Below, one piece after another: positions 1-8,027 of a DNA stretch of 39,838 bases; the stretch's first letter is position 1, and each line of letters begins with the position of its first letter. Origin of the DNA: Bradyrhizobium sp. 21 (GTDB lineage: Bacteria > Pseudomonadota > Alphaproteobacteria > Rhizobiales > Xanthobacteraceae). Made by a program: the position numbers and the translations under genes. The stretch lies in NCBI RefSeq assembly GCF_023073335.1, contig NZ_JADPJG010000021.1:1-39838 (forward strand). The letters run 5' to 3'. The notes beneath the pieces are model-generated. The model worked only from the letters and a program-made list of their open reading frames with translations. It ran no database searches and was not told where the DNA came from.

Positions 1-58
1 TCGCGCTGCCAAAAAAAAGATCTGCGCCACTTGACGAACGGCCGGCTAATGGGTGTCA

Positions 59-334
59 CCGTAATCGCCAGACCGACCAGAAGCTTTGTCTTGAGGTCTT
101 CCAAGTGCCCGCCGAGACGGGGAAGCGGAAGCTTTCCCGCGTGATCTCTGCGATTTTCTTGCTTTTGCCAAGAAAGGATTCAGCCGCGTTCTCGAGTTCC
201 GCGATCTCGCTGGCCCCAAGCGATATCAGCCATCGATCAGGATTGGCCTTCATCTCAGCGCCTTGCCAGGCGGACGGGATGTCGATCTTCCCTGGAGGGC
301 GATTGATCCCGCCGGGCGCTGAGATCGCGTTCAT
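59..334 (-). pseudogene. TauD/TfdA-family dioxygenase, N-terminal relic with frameshift
   Basis: An ATG at 334 has a good ribosome site (AGGAG, about 9 bases upstream) and opens a protein beginning MNAISAPGGINRPPGKIDIP. The segments IPSAWQGAEMKANPDRWLI and LGASEIAELENAAESFL match, from memory of the family, the N-terminus of Fe(II)/2-oxoglutarate TauD/TfdA-type dioxygenases, which oxidise taurine-like or other small substrates. At about 115 the frame breaks: the first frame reads VSAGTWKTSRQ, while the next reads LGGHLEDLKTKLLVGLAIT, the expected continuation. The iron-binding HxD...H motif and the whole catalytic barrel are absent. After LAIT the sequence no longer resembles the family and runs to the window edge. 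I call it a decayed remnant. A sequencing error alone would not explain the lost downstream homology, although the gene could continue outside the window. Confidence 0.6.
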
Positions 335-496
335 AGCGTTGGCTCCTGAGAAGATGGGTCGCCAGAAAAGGCGTCGGACCATCGACGATATTAAAGTTTG
401 CGCACGACGCAAGCAAACGACAGCGCTTTCCGCCATGGCCCAGGAGGAACATGGGCCCGATCCCGCCGTTGCTCTTGTCTCACCGGAGGAAAGTTC

Positions 497-928
497 ATGT
501 CAACGAAATCGCTCGCCGAGATCGCAAAGGAAATGGCCGGCATCGACATCGCCATTCTTTCGACCCACACCGAGACAGGCGAGATCGCCAACCGGCCCAT
601 GAGCAACAATGGCGACGTCGATTACGACGGCACCTCCTATTATTTCACCTACGAAAAGGCCCGGACCGTATCGGATATCCAGCGAAATCCGAAGGTGGCG
701 CTCGGATTCTCGTCCGAGGCGGGCCTGTTCTCGAAGGGGATCTACGTGGCCGTCGAAGGCACTGCCGAACTGATCCGGGACAAGGCGGCCTTCCAGCAGC
801 ACTGGACGAGCGATCTCGACAAGTGGTTCGACAAGGGCGTCGATACGCCAGGCATCGTCCTGATCAAGGTTAGAGCTAACCGCGCGACCTATTGGGCAGG
901 GCGCGAAGAGGGCGATGTCGAGCTCTGA
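497..928 (+). CDS. Pyridoxamine 5'-phosphate oxidase-fold family protein (general stress protein 26 type)
   Basis: A 143-aa cytoplasmic protein of the split-barrel FMN-binding fold. The start at 497 is set by GGAGGAAAG placed 5-6 bases upstream; a longer in-frame reading to 398 has no ribosome site. Characteristic stretches are ETGEIANRPMSN near the N-terminus, YYFTYEKARTVSDIQRNPKV in the middle and the final TYWAGREEGDVEL, as in the GSP26-like branch of the pyridoxamine 5'-phosphate oxidase clan. Members bind FMN, F420 or haem-like cofactors and are often stress-induced; the substrate here is unknown. The following small membrane protein starts 38 bases after the stop, so the two may be co-transcribed. 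Family assignment is secure, the reaction is not. Confidence 0.85.
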   Translation: MSTKSLAEIAKEMAGIDIAILSTHTETGEIANRPMSNNGDVDYDGTSYYFTYEKARTVSDIQRNPKVALGFSSEAGLFSKGIYVAVEGTAELIRDKAAFQQHWTSDLDKWFDKGVDTPGIVLIKVRANRATYWAGREEGDVEL

Positions 929-966
929 GCGGACACGGCCTCGAGGCTGCCGACGGAGCCGCGATT

Positions 967-1242
967 GTGCGCAAGATCCTGAACTGGTTTTTCCGCAATC
1001 GCGAAACGGGCGCCATCACGATCGCCCAGTGGCCCAATCTCGTTCTGTGGATCGTGATCGTGGCGGCCGTTCTGCTCTGGATTTGGCCCTCGTCAGGGCA
1101 AGTCAGCGTCGCCTTTGCGGCTGTCGTCAAAGGCGGACTTCTGGTCTGGGCCGCCGACGAGATCGTCCGCGGTGTCAATCCCTGGCGACGCTGTCTCGGA
1201 ACGGCTGTCGCCGTCTATGAGCTCAGTACATTTCTGTCGTGA
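967..1242 (+). CDS. Small two-helix membrane protein, function unknown
   Basis: A 91-aa protein starting at GTG 967 (a GGAG lies about 8 bases upstream); the in-frame ATG-less extension overlapping the previous gene is less likely. The N-terminal stretch RKILNWFFRNRETGAITIAQ is followed by two hydrophobic segments, roughly residues 24-42 (LVLWIVIVAAVLLWIW) and 48-65 (VAFAAVVKGGLLVWAADE), then an amphipathic end (GVNPWRRCLGTAVAVYELS). The pattern looks conserved and genuinely coding. I recognise it only as the kind of hypothetical inner-membrane protein found in Bradyrhizobium genomes. It follows the FMN-fold protein by 38 bases. No catalytic motif is visible. Confidence 0.65.
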   Translation: MRKILNWFFRNRETGAITIAQWPNLVLWIVIVAAVLLWIWPSSGQVSVAFAAVVKGGLLVWAADEIVRGVNPWRRCLGTAVAVYELSTFLS

Positions 1243-1465
1243 AGCTGTACCGAAAAACCGATAGGGCCGAGCCCGGGGATTACAGGACAGTGCACTCAAT
1301 CGCGGTGTCCGCCAAGCGTCGACCAAGGCCGCGGAGCCCCGCAGGATGGCGACGGCTAGCTAATTTAATGCACTGGACTGCATAATCTGCGCAATTCGGG
1401 AAAATGCGCGGGCAGCGCCTGGGTCAGTGAAGAAGATGCCGAGTGCAAGCGTCGGGTGGTCTTGC
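1243..1465. other. Intergenic region between convergent genes
   Basis: This is 223 bases between the small membrane protein (plus) and the TPR-methyltransferase (minus). A frame on the minus strand reads LALGIFFTDPGAARAFSRIA just past the methyltransferase stop. It has no start or ribosome site of its own and I could not assign it. No clear terminator hairpin is visible. Confidence 0.4.
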
Positions 1466-2887
1466 TCATGTGCCATGCGCGCCATCTTCGCGTTCCCCGT
1501 AGGCTTGGTTTTTGATCGGCTGGGATGCGAAGCTGGCCGGGAGCACGATGAGGGTGGACCTGTCATGGCCCAGAAGAAAATCCACGACCGACCCCGGCTC
1601 GACGGGCATTGGGCTCGGCAAAACATGGAGCACCTGGAGCCAGCCGCCATCATGATAGTCGTCTGGATGGTTGGTGAAGACGACATCGTCGATCAGGTCG
1701 ACATGCATCCATTGAACGACACCCACGGCGGTTCCGGAAGCGATCACGGGGATCGAGACGGCCCGCAGTTCCGGTTCATGCCCGGCAGACGTCAAATCCA
1801 GTGATGCGATTTCGAAATCGTTCGAAAGCCTTGACCATTCGGTCATCGTCCCATGGATGGGCAAGCGCAGCGGCGCGAGGCTGTTGAACCGCGAAACGTC
1901 GAAGCCGGACGCCATTTTAACATTGCTGTAGGCGGCGAGCGTTTCGCTTGCCACAAGGCAACCCATAGCCGTTGCCGCCTTTGGAATGACGATCGCATCT
2001 TCGGCAATCAGCCGGCGCCGCGCATCTTCAAACGTGCTCAACACATCCTCGGCCAGGAGATCGCTGGACAGGATCTCGGAGATCAGGATGTCGGCTTTCC
2101 TCGGGATGTCCTCGCCGACGGAAAGACCCGTCGAGGATCTGCCGATAACCGTGATCTGTTCGCCATATCCGTTTTCGGCGACGATCTCTTGCGCAACGCG
2201 CGCTATGGCCGGAACCGCTTCGCAGGTGACGATGCTGGTGGCGCCTTCGCGCGCCGCCATCATCGACAGCAACCCGCTGCCCGTGCCGATGTCGAGGATT
2301 TGCGCGCTCGAGCCGCGGATTGCCAGCGCCCGACGGATCGCCCGTTCGAAACAATCGTTGCGCCGCGTGTCGTTCATCATGGGGATGTGCCAGAAGGGAA
2401 CGATCGCGGACGACAACCGGCGCAATTGGTGGTAGGCGTTGACATTGTCGGGCTGAAGCCGAAGAACATGGCCGAACTCGATGATCGCTTCATCCTTTCG
2501 CCCGCTATCGGCCAGTGCAACGGCGAGATTGTTGCGGATGAGCGCATTGTGGGGAGCCAAGCCGGTCGCGATTTCAAAACAGCTCAGCGCCTCGGCCAAA
2601 CGCCCGGTCCTGTGGAGCAGCCCACCCTTGGCAGCCAGGGCATTAAGGTGATGCGGCTCGATCGAAAGCAGCGCGTCCCAGTAATAGATGGCGCGATCGA
2701 TCTGTCCGCGTGCCGCAACCACACCTGCTAGGAGCGGGAGCACATCCGCGCTGCGATAATCGTCTAACAACACCTCCAGATAGTGCTGCTCGGCGCGTTC
2801 CCAATTGCCGGCGACATGGAATTGCATTGCCCTGTCCAGTGAGAGCCGTGCCGAATTTGCAGGCTCTCCAACTGTCTCGCTGTTCAT
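1466..2887 (-). CDS. TPR-repeat protein with PRMT7/PRMT9-like arginine methyltransferase domain
   Basis: A 473-aa protein; ATG 2887 is preceded by GGGGAG. Residues about 15-155 form three to four tetratricopeptide repeats (for example AGNWERAEQHYLEVLLDD, TGRLAEALSCFEIATGLAP, DEAIIEFGHVLRLQPDN). From residue 166 comes a class I methyltransferase opening with WHIPMMNDTRRNDCFERAI, a hallmark of PRMT7/PRMT9. It continues with motif I LDIGTGSGLLS (198-208), the acidic post-I residue E223, and a double-glutamate loop SEILSSDLLAED with E271 and E280 nine residues apart, as in PRMTs. GGW (414-416) sits where PRMTs have the THW loop. Only one AdoMet domain is present, whereas animal PRMT7 and PRMT9 have two. 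The likely role is methyl transfer from S-adenosylmethionine to protein arginine, with the TPRs binding the substrate. The target is unknown. Automated annotation may call it ribosomal L11 methyltransferase-like. Confidence 0.75.
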   Translation of the reverse strand: MNSETVGEPANSARLSLDRAMQFHVAGNWERAEQHYLEVLLDDYRSADVLPLLAGVVAARGQIDRAIYYWDALLSIEPHHLNALAAKGGLLHRTGRLAEALSCFEIATGLAPHNALIRNNLAVALADSGRKDEAIIEFGHVLRLQPDNVNAYHQLRRLSSAIVPFWHIPMMNDTRRNDCFERAIRRALAIRGSSAQILDIGTGSGLLSMMAAREGATSIVTCEAVPAIARVAQEIVAENGYGEQITVIGRSSTGLSVGEDIPRKADILISEILSSDLLAEDVLSTFEDARRRLIAEDAIVIPKAATAMGCLVASETLAAYSNVKMASGFDVSRFNSLAPLRLPIHGTMTEWSRLSNDFEIASLDLTSAGHEPELRAVSIPVIASGTAVGVVQWMHVDLIDDVVFTNHPDDYHDGGWLQVLHVLPSPMPVEPGSVVDFLLGHDRSTLIVLPASFASQPIKNQAYGEREDGAHGT

Positions 2888-3166
2888 CCCAACTCCCCAT
2901 TCAGTCTTAAAGAACCAGGAAGCGGGTTGTACCCCGACCGGTCCCGCCCGAGCGCGAGCATTGTTCAGGTGCATTCCAGATACGCGAGACGGGCATTCCC
3001 AGAGACCCCTACGGCGGCCATGCAGGGGATGTTACGGTCGCTACAATTCATTTCCGCGAGTTCTGGTCGACTGCCCAAATGGCAGGCGGACACGACTGTA
3101 TCTTCGCCTTGGGCGATTTCCGCCGTATGGATGGAATCGTGGCAAGCGCCGGGCCGCGATCGTCTA
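2888..3166. other. Intergenic region upstream of the TPR-methyltransferase
   Basis: These 279 bases separate the start of the TPR-methyltransferase from the stop of the TauE/SafE gene; both genes are on the minus strand. The promoter of the methyltransferase should lie in the upper part of this gap (just above 2887), but I see no convincing -35/-10 pair. A plus-strand frame is open from about 2941 to 3220 without an initiation site (see rejected items). Confidence 0.4.
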
Positions 3167-3934
3167 TCACACGAGTTGCCTCGCCGCCGCCGAAATCATC
3201 ACCATCCCCCCCGTAACCACCGCGACGTCGAGGATCACCGTGTGGATATGCACCGGCATCCGCTCGACGAACGCCTTGGCCAGGAACGCGCCGGGGATCG
3301 CTATCCCGCCGATCAGCAGCGCGAACGCGAGCACCTGTGCGGTCACGGCGCCGGCGAGGCCGAACACCGAGATCTTGATGAGGCCGGTGCCGAGCGAGAT
3401 CATCGCATCGGTCGCGATCACGGCGGCGCCCTCGAGTCCCGCAGCCATCAGCAGCGAGAGCAGGATCACGCCGGAGCCCGAGGTGCCGCCGACCAGCACG
3501 CCGTAGCCGACGGAGCCGGCGGCAAGACCCGTGTCGCCGATCTTGACCTTGCGGGCGCGGAGCACGCGGCGCAGCGGCACGCTCAGGATCAGCATGGTGC
3601 CGATCACCAGCGCTGCGCCGGCATTGGTCAGCCGCGTGTAGCCGTAGGCGCCGAGCGCTGTCGTCAGCGCGGCACAGGCGAGCACGATCAGCGCGCGGCG
3701 GCGATCGGCGTAACGCAGATATGCAAGCGTGCGGCTCGAATTGGTGAAGATCGCGGAGATCGCGATGATCGGCACCACGGGCTCGGCGCCGACCAGCGGC
3801 ACCAGCACCAGCGGCATCAGGGCGCCGGTGCCGTAGCCGGCGAGACCACCGATGATCGAAGCAAACAACGCCATCAACGCGACCAGCAGAAGCTGAAAGA
3901 TCGAGATGTCGGCGAAGCCTGAGACGATAGTCAC
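3167..3934 (-). CDS. TauE/SafE-family membrane permease (sulfite/anion exporter type)
   Basis: A 255-aa, almost wholly hydrophobic protein with about seven to eight predicted transmembrane helices. The start is GTG 3934, sharing GTGA with the stop of cca, the usual sign of translational coupling. The N-terminal half contains the family-like ALFASIIGGLAGYGTGALMP, and the repeat-like second half contains GVLVGGTSGSGVILLSLL followed by IGGIAIPGAFLAKAFVERMP. TauE/SafE proteins export or import sulfite, sulfoacetate and other small organic or sulfur anions across the inner membrane; the substrate cannot be told from sequence. It is the last gene of a five-gene minus-strand operon whose other members are housekeeping, so its position gives no substrate clue. 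Confidence 0.85.
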   Translation of the reverse strand: MTIVSGFADISIFQLLLVALMALFASIIGGLAGYGTGALMPLVLVPLVGAEPVVPIIAISAIFTNSSRTLAYLRYADRRRALIVLACAALTTALGAYGYTRLTNAGAALVIGTMLILSVPLRRVLRARKVKIGDTGLAAGSVGYGVLVGGTSGSGVILLSLLMAAGLEGAAVIATDAMISLGTGLIKISVFGLAGAVTAQVLAFALLIGGIAIPGAFLAKAFVERMPVHIHTVILDVAVVTGGMVMISAAARQLV

Positions 3935-5187
3935 GTTCTCTCGTCGCGGCTGATTCGGGCCGCAGCTTGATCGGCGATGGAAGCGAGTGCGGCTTCCTCT
4001 AGGGGAAAATCCGCCGCAAGCCAAGCGTCCTCGGCGAGCGTCAACACATGTCCGAGCGCGGGCCCTTCCGCCACGCCGCGCGCGATGAAGTCGGCGGCGC
4101 GAAGCGGAAATTTCGGCGCAGTCCAGCGCTGCGGCAGCTCCGCGAGGGCACGCCATCGCGACGAGCCGACGTCACCGCCGGCTCTCGCCCAGCCCAGCAA
4201 CACGCGATCGTGATAGCTGTCCGCACCGAGCCGGTAGAGTAGCCGCCGCGCATCGGCTTCGTCCTTGGTCGTCAAGCGCCACCAGCGGTGCCCCATCGAA
4301 TCCAGCGCCTTGGTTTCCGCGTTGGAGAGCCTCAATCGCGTGGCGACGCGCTTGGCATCTTCGGTCACGGCGACCGTGAGCGCGGCGAGCCGCCGCGTAC
4401 TGCTTGCCGGCAGGCCAAGCTCGCGCTCGATCGCGATCATCGCCGCGAGCGGCCCGGTATAGGCGACGCCACCGGTCAGCGCCTGCAGCAATCCGCCCTC
4501 GGCCATCGCCAGCACGGCTGCGGATGCGCCGTGAGCGACCAGCAGCTTCAGCATCTCCATGCGCAGCCGCTCGGCCGAGAGGCTGGCAAGGCCGGCGCGG
4601 CCGCGGATGCAGGCGAGATAGCCATCGCGGTCGGGCATCCCGGCGCCGAAGGCGGCGTGGATGCGGAAGAAGCGCAGGATGCGCAGGAAATCCTCGGCGA
4701 TGCGCTGGTCGGGATCGCCGATGAAGCGCACGCGGCGCGCCCTGGCATCCGCGACGCCTCCGACGTAATCGTAGACGACGCCTGTGGCATCGACCGAGAG
4801 CCCGTTCATGGTGAAGTCGCGGCGCTCGGCGTCCTTCACCCAGTCGCGGCCGAACGCGACCTTGGCCTTGCGGCCGAAGGTTTCGGTGTCCTCGCGCAGC
4901 GTCGTGACTTCGTAAGGCTGGCTGTCGATGACCAGCGTGACGGTGCCGTGGTCGATGCCGGTCGGCACGCTCTTGATGCCGGCAGCTTTGGCGCGCCGCA
5001 CCACCTCGTCGGGGCGCGCCGTGGTCGCGATGTCGATGTCGCCGGGCACGAGACCGAGCAGCGCGTTGCGGACGGCGCCGCCGACCACGCGCGCCTCCTC
5101 GCCATCCGCGTTGAGCAGCTCCAGCACGCGCGCGGTCCCGCCCGAAGTCAGCCAGGGCACATCGGCAAGTATCGGCTCCGCGCTCAT
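3931..5187 (-). CDS. cca: CCA tRNA nucleotidyltransferase
   Basis: A 418-aa class II polymerase-beta-type nucleotidyltransferase that adds or repairs the 3'-CCA end of tRNAs. The N-terminal catalytic domain shows RVVGGAVRNALLG (about 33-45) and the metal-binding DID (50-52, in GDIDIATTARPDE). Next come the RRDFTMNGL motif and the neck segment FIGDPDQRIAEDFLRILRFF with the nucleotide-selecting EDxxR pattern. The C-terminal half is helical and variable, as in this family. It starts 10 bases after the DUF6111 gene and overlaps the next gene by four bases. In alphaproteobacteria the gene often follows a CoA-pyrophosphatase Nudix gene, as here. Confidence 0.95.
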   Translation of the reverse strand: MSAEPILADVPWLTSGGTARVLELLNADGEEARVVGGAVRNALLGLVPGDIDIATTARPDEVVRRAKAAGIKSVPTGIDHGTVTLVIDSQPYEVTTLREDTETFGRKAKVAFGRDWVKDAERRDFTMNGLSVDATGVVYDYVGGVADARARRVRFIGDPDQRIAEDFLRILRFFRIHAAFGAGMPDRDGYLACIRGRAGLASLSAERLRMEMLKLLVAHGASAAVLAMAEGGLLQALTGGVAYTGPLAAMIAIERELGLPASSTRRLAALTVAVTEDAKRVATRLRLSNAETKALDSMGHRWWRLTTKDEADARRLLYRLGADSYHDRVLLGWARAGGDVGSSRWRALAELPQRWTAPKFPLRAADFIARGVAEGPALGHVLTLAEDAWLAADFPLEEAALASIADQAAARISRDERT

Positions 5188-5197
5188 CGTCCAGCCC

Positions 5198-5461
5198 CTA
5201 TTTTTCCGCGCCCGGCACGAGCTTGCCGTTCACGACATGGGCGGGAACGTAGGTCGAGTTCGGCGCGGCGCCGGAGAAATGCGCCAGGCCGATCAACCCC
5301 GCGATGACCAGCACGAGCGCCGCCAGGGCCAGGCGCGCGACGACGGTGATCGGCCATGACGACTGCACGAACAGTCCGGACCGGGTGGCGGCCAGAAACA
5401 ACGCATAGACGACGAAGGGAACGAGGAAGATTCCGATCTCGGTCAGAACCGGCCGGATCAT
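5198..5461 (-). CDS. DUF6111-type small membrane protein
   Basis: An 87-aa protein with two hydrophobic helices (GIFLVPFVVYALFLAA at about 9-24 and LALAALVLVIAGLIGLAHFS at about 44-63) and a short soluble tail ending KLVPGAEK. ATG 5461 overlaps the stop of the Nudix gene in an ATGA, and cca follows 10 bases later, so it is sandwiched in the operon. I place it in DUF6111 from its length, the Nudix-DUF6111-cca order and the sequence type; no function is known. Its fixed place between a CoA-diphosphatase and the CCA enzyme suggests conserved co-expression rather than a known partnership. Confidence 0.75.
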   Translation of the reverse strand: MIRPVLTEIGIFLVPFVVYALFLAATRSGLFVQSSWPITVVARLALAALVLVIAGLIGLAHFSGAAPNSTYVPAHVVNGKLVPGAEK

Positions 5462-6129
5462 GACGAATAGATCCGCTCATACAGCACGCGCAGCATTCCG
5501 GCCGTCGCACCCCAGATGTAGCGCTCCGCAAACGGCATCGCGTAGTAGGACCGCTCCATGCCGCGGAATTCCTTGCTGTGCACCTGGTGGTTGGCCGGGT
5601 TCATCAGAAAGGACAGCGGCACTTCGAACGCATCATCAACCTCGGAATGGTTGATCGTCAGCTCGAAGCCCGGCCGCACCCTGGCGACCGTCGGCAGGAT
5701 GCGGAAGCCGAACGCGGTGCCGTAGAGATCGAGATAGCCGAGCGGCTCGACGAAGTCGCGCGACAGCCCGACCTCCTCCTCGGCCTCGCGCAGCGCCGCA
5801 TCGAGCGGCGAGGCATCGGTCGCGTCGATCTTGCCGCCGGGAAAGGCGATCTGGCCGGCATGGTCGTTCAGATGCGCCGAGCGCTGCGTCAGCAGGATGG
5901 TCGGCTCGGGATGATCGACCACCGCTATCAAAACCGCGGCCGGCCGCACCGGCTGCTCGCGCGCGATGATCTCGAGCATCTTGTCGGTGCCGGGATCGCC
6001 CGAGGCCGGAATGATGTTGGGATCGTAAAGGCCGGGCGGAACGTCGAAGCCCAATCGCGCCGTGGAGCGGGCGAAGAAATCGGCCGCTCCGAACGTGGCG
6101 GGATCGTTCCTCAGGATAGGCTTGTTCAA
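5458..6129 (-). CDS. CoA pyrophosphatase, Nudix family (NudL/YeaB type)
   Basis: A 223-aa Nudix hydrolase. The start is TTG 6129, chosen because it shares TTGA with the stop of the preceding DUF1285 gene, has GAGGG about 8 bases upstream, and no better in-frame start exists. The Nudix box is visible as FPGGKIDATDASPLD followed by AALREAEEEVGL, preceded by LLTQRSAHLNDHAGQIAFPG. That UPF0035-type signature distinguishes CoA and acyl-CoA diphosphatases, which cut CoA to phosphopantetheine and 3',5'-ADP. It is expected to be a cytoplasmic housekeeping enzyme controlling CoA turnover. Family assignment is strong; the substrate follows from the family. Confidence 0.9.
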   Translation of the reverse strand: MNKPILRNDPATFGAADFFARSTARLGFDVPPGLYDPNIIPASGDPGTDKMLEIIAREQPVRPAAVLIAVVDHPEPTILLTQRSAHLNDHAGQIAFPGGKIDATDASPLDAALREAEEEVGLSRDFVEPLGYLDLYGTAFGFRILPTVARVRPGFELTINHSEVDDAFEVPLSFLMNPANHQVHSKEFRGMERSYYAMPFAERYIWGATAGMLRVLYERIYSS

Positions 6130-6758
6130 AGCGCGGCCCTCACCTGCTCCGCATCGGCCATGGCGAAGAATTCGCCGGCCGATTCGACGCCGAACATCGG
6201 CTGGCCATCGACCATCCGCTCCTCACCCATGTCAACCAGATCGTAATAGAGCGCGCGGGTGACCTTGGCCCAGAGCTCGGCGCGGACGTGCAAGTATGGC
6301 GTCAGCCCGCCGCCCTCGCCCTGCTCGAAGCGCAGCCGGTGCGCGGCGTCGCAGGTGACCCAGTCGTCGACATTGGTGCGGAAGCGGAGCACGCGATGGC
6401 TGCCCTCGCCGTCCGTCTGCATCTCGACCGCCATGAACGGCGCGTCATCGACGCGAATGCCGACCTTCTCCACGGGCGTGACGAGGAAATGCTTGTCGCC
6501 TTCACGCTTGAGGATGGTCGAGAACAGGCGAACCAAGGCATGACGGCCGATTGGCGTCCCCATGTAGAACCAAGTCCCGTCGGAAGCGATTCGGATGTCG
6601 AGATCGCCGCAAAACGGCGGATTCCACAGATGCACCGGAGGCAGGCCCTTTTTGGCGCCTTCGGCATCCGCAGCACTTTTGGCGGCGGCAGTTAGCCCCT
6701 CGAGACCGCGATCGGCGCTCTGCCCTTGGTTCGCCATGGTTTGCCCTGACTCTGTCAT
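6126..6758 (-). CDS. DUF1285 family protein
   Basis: A cytoplasmic protein of about 210 aa, first gene of the five-gene operon. The core LPPVHLWNPPFCGDLDIRIA, GTWFYMGTPIGRHALVRLFS, GEGSHRVLRFRTNVDDWV and the end RALYYDLVDMGEE are the recognisable DUF1285 pattern; the family has no established biochemical role. The start is uncertain. ATG 6758 (MTESGQTMANQG) and ATG 6737 (MANQGQSADRG) are both possible and neither has a strong ribosome site. It is transcribed away from the MoxR operon across a 270-base divergent gap. Confidence 0.85.
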   Translation of the reverse strand: MTESGQTMANQGQSADRGLEGLTAAAKSAADAEGAKKGLPPVHLWNPPFCGDLDIRIASDGTWFYMGTPIGRHALVRLFSTILKREGDKHFLVTPVEKVGIRVDDAPFMAVEMQTDGEGSHRVLRFRTNVDDWVTCDAAHRLRFEQGEGGGLTPYLHVRAELWAKVTRALYYDLVDMGEERMVDGQPMFGVESAGEFFAMADAEQVRAAL

Positions 6759-7028
6759 TTGGCACGTTTGGTGCAAGTCTAACTTGTAAGTCTACGTTGT
6801 ATGTCGGTGCGCGGTTCCACCCCGGATTAGCCCGGTGTGGAGGTCGCCACTTCGTGATGCCCTACATAGCCCTAAGCCGATAAGGTGGGGATAGGTTAAT
6901 TCAACGAATACATGGCCTTCCTGCAAGTCTAGCATAGGGCCCAAGCGTTGACTCGACGGGTATCGACCAGACGACGCGATGACATGACGAGACAAGCGAG
7001 CTGCATGGCAGGCTGAAGGAGCTAACGG
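6759..7028. promoter_or_regulatory. Divergent promoter region between DUF1285 operon and MoxR operon
   Basis: The 270-base gap must carry both outward promoters, although I cannot place -35/-10 pairs with confidence. It holds three direct copies of AAGTCTA (6775-6781, 6788-6794, 6925-6931). It also holds an imperfect hairpin with 9-base arms at 6817-6825 and 6832-6840 (one mismatch, 6-base loop). A clear AAGGAG ribosome site precedes the MoxR ATG. Confidence 0.4.
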
Positions 7029-8027
7029 ATGGCGGAGAGTGTCGAGAAGCTCGAAGACGGGATCGTCCGTTCGGCCGAGCAGGTGTCGAGCCAGATTCGC
7101 GCGGCAAAGGATGCCATCGCGTCCGTCATCTTCGGCCAGGACCGCGTGATCGAGAACACGCTGGTCACCATCCTCTCCGGCGGCCATGCGCTCCTGATCG
7201 GCGTCCCCGGTCTCGCCAAGACCAAGCTGGTCGAGACGCTCGGCATCACGCTCGGGCTCGATGCCAAGCGCATCCAGTTCACGCCCGACCTGATGCCGTC
7301 GGACATTCTCGGCGCCGAAGTGCTGGACGAGAGCACCGCCGGCAAGCGTGCCTTCCGCTTCATCTCTGGCCCCGTCTTCGCGCAACTGCTGATGGCCGAC
7401 GAGATCAACCGCGCCAGCCCGCGCACGCAGTCGGCGCTGCTGCAGGCGATGCAGGAGCAGCACATCACCGTTGCCGGCGCGCGTCACGATCTGCCGAAGC
7501 CGTTCCACGTGCTCGCGACCCAGAACCCGCTCGAGCAGGAAGGCACCTATCCGCTGCCCGAAGCGCAGCTCGACCGTTTCCTGATGGAGATCGACGTCGA
7601 CTATCCCGATCGCGACGCCGAGCGCCGCATCCTGTTCGAGACCACCGGCGCCGATGAGACGCTGGCGCGGGGATCGATGACCGCGGATGCGCTCATCACC
7701 GCACAGCGGCTGATCCGGCGCCTGCCGGTCGGCGATTCCGTGGTGGAGGCGATCCTGTCGCTGGTGCGTTCGGCCCGTCCCGGGCCGGAGAGCGGCGAGA
7801 CCGGCAAGTTCATCGCCTGGGGACCGGGCCCGCGCGCCAGCCAATCCTTGATGCTCGCGGTGCGCGCACGCGCGCTGATCGACGGACGCCTCGCGCCCTC
7901 GATCGACGACGTGCTCGACCTCGCCGAGCCCGTGCTGAAGCACCGCATGGCGCTGACGTTCCAGGCACGCGCCGAAGGCCGCACGATTCCGGAAATGATC
8001 CGGCAATTGAAGACACGGATCGGTTGA
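7029..8027 (+). CDS. MoxR-family AAA+ ATPase
   Basis: A 332-aa AAA+ protein. ATG 7029 has AAGGAG upstream. Walker A is GVPGLAKT (58-65), Walker B LLMADE (D124, E125), and sensor 1 falls in FHVLATQNPLEQEGTYPLPE, which is diagnostic of MoxR proteins. The C-terminal lid domain follows (for example FIAWGPGPRASQSLMLAVRA). MoxR ATPases act as chaperones with VWA or DUF58 partner proteins to mature metalloenzymes or envelope complexes; MoxR itself acts in methanol dehydrogenase maturation. Here the stop overlaps the start of a DUF58 gene (TGATG), so the classic MoxR-DUF58 pair is present. The client is unknown, and no methanol dehydrogenase is nearby. Confidence 0.93.
   Translation: MAESVEKLEDGIVRSAEQVSSQIRAAKDAIASVIFGQDRVIENTLVTILSGGHALLIGVPGLAKTKLVETLGITLGLDAKRIQFTPDLMPSDILGAEVLDESTAGKRAFRFISGPVFAQLLMADEINRASPRTQSALLQAMQEQHITVAGARHDLPKPFHVLATQNPLEQEGTYPLPEAQLDRFLMEIDVDYPDRDAERRILFETTGADETLARGSMTADALITAQRLIRRLPVGDSVVEAILSLVRSARPGPESGETGKFIAWGPGPRASQSLMLAVRARALIDGRLAPSIDDVLDLAEPVLKHRMALTFQARAEGRTIPEMIRQLKTRIG

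Noticed and set aside
2941..3220. A plus-strand frame open for about 90 codons (contains HFREFWSTAQMAGGHDCIFA) in the gap above TauE/SafE
   Set aside because: It has no start codon with a ribosome site, overlaps the end of the TauE gene and resembles nothing I know. It could be a relic; a database search would settle it.
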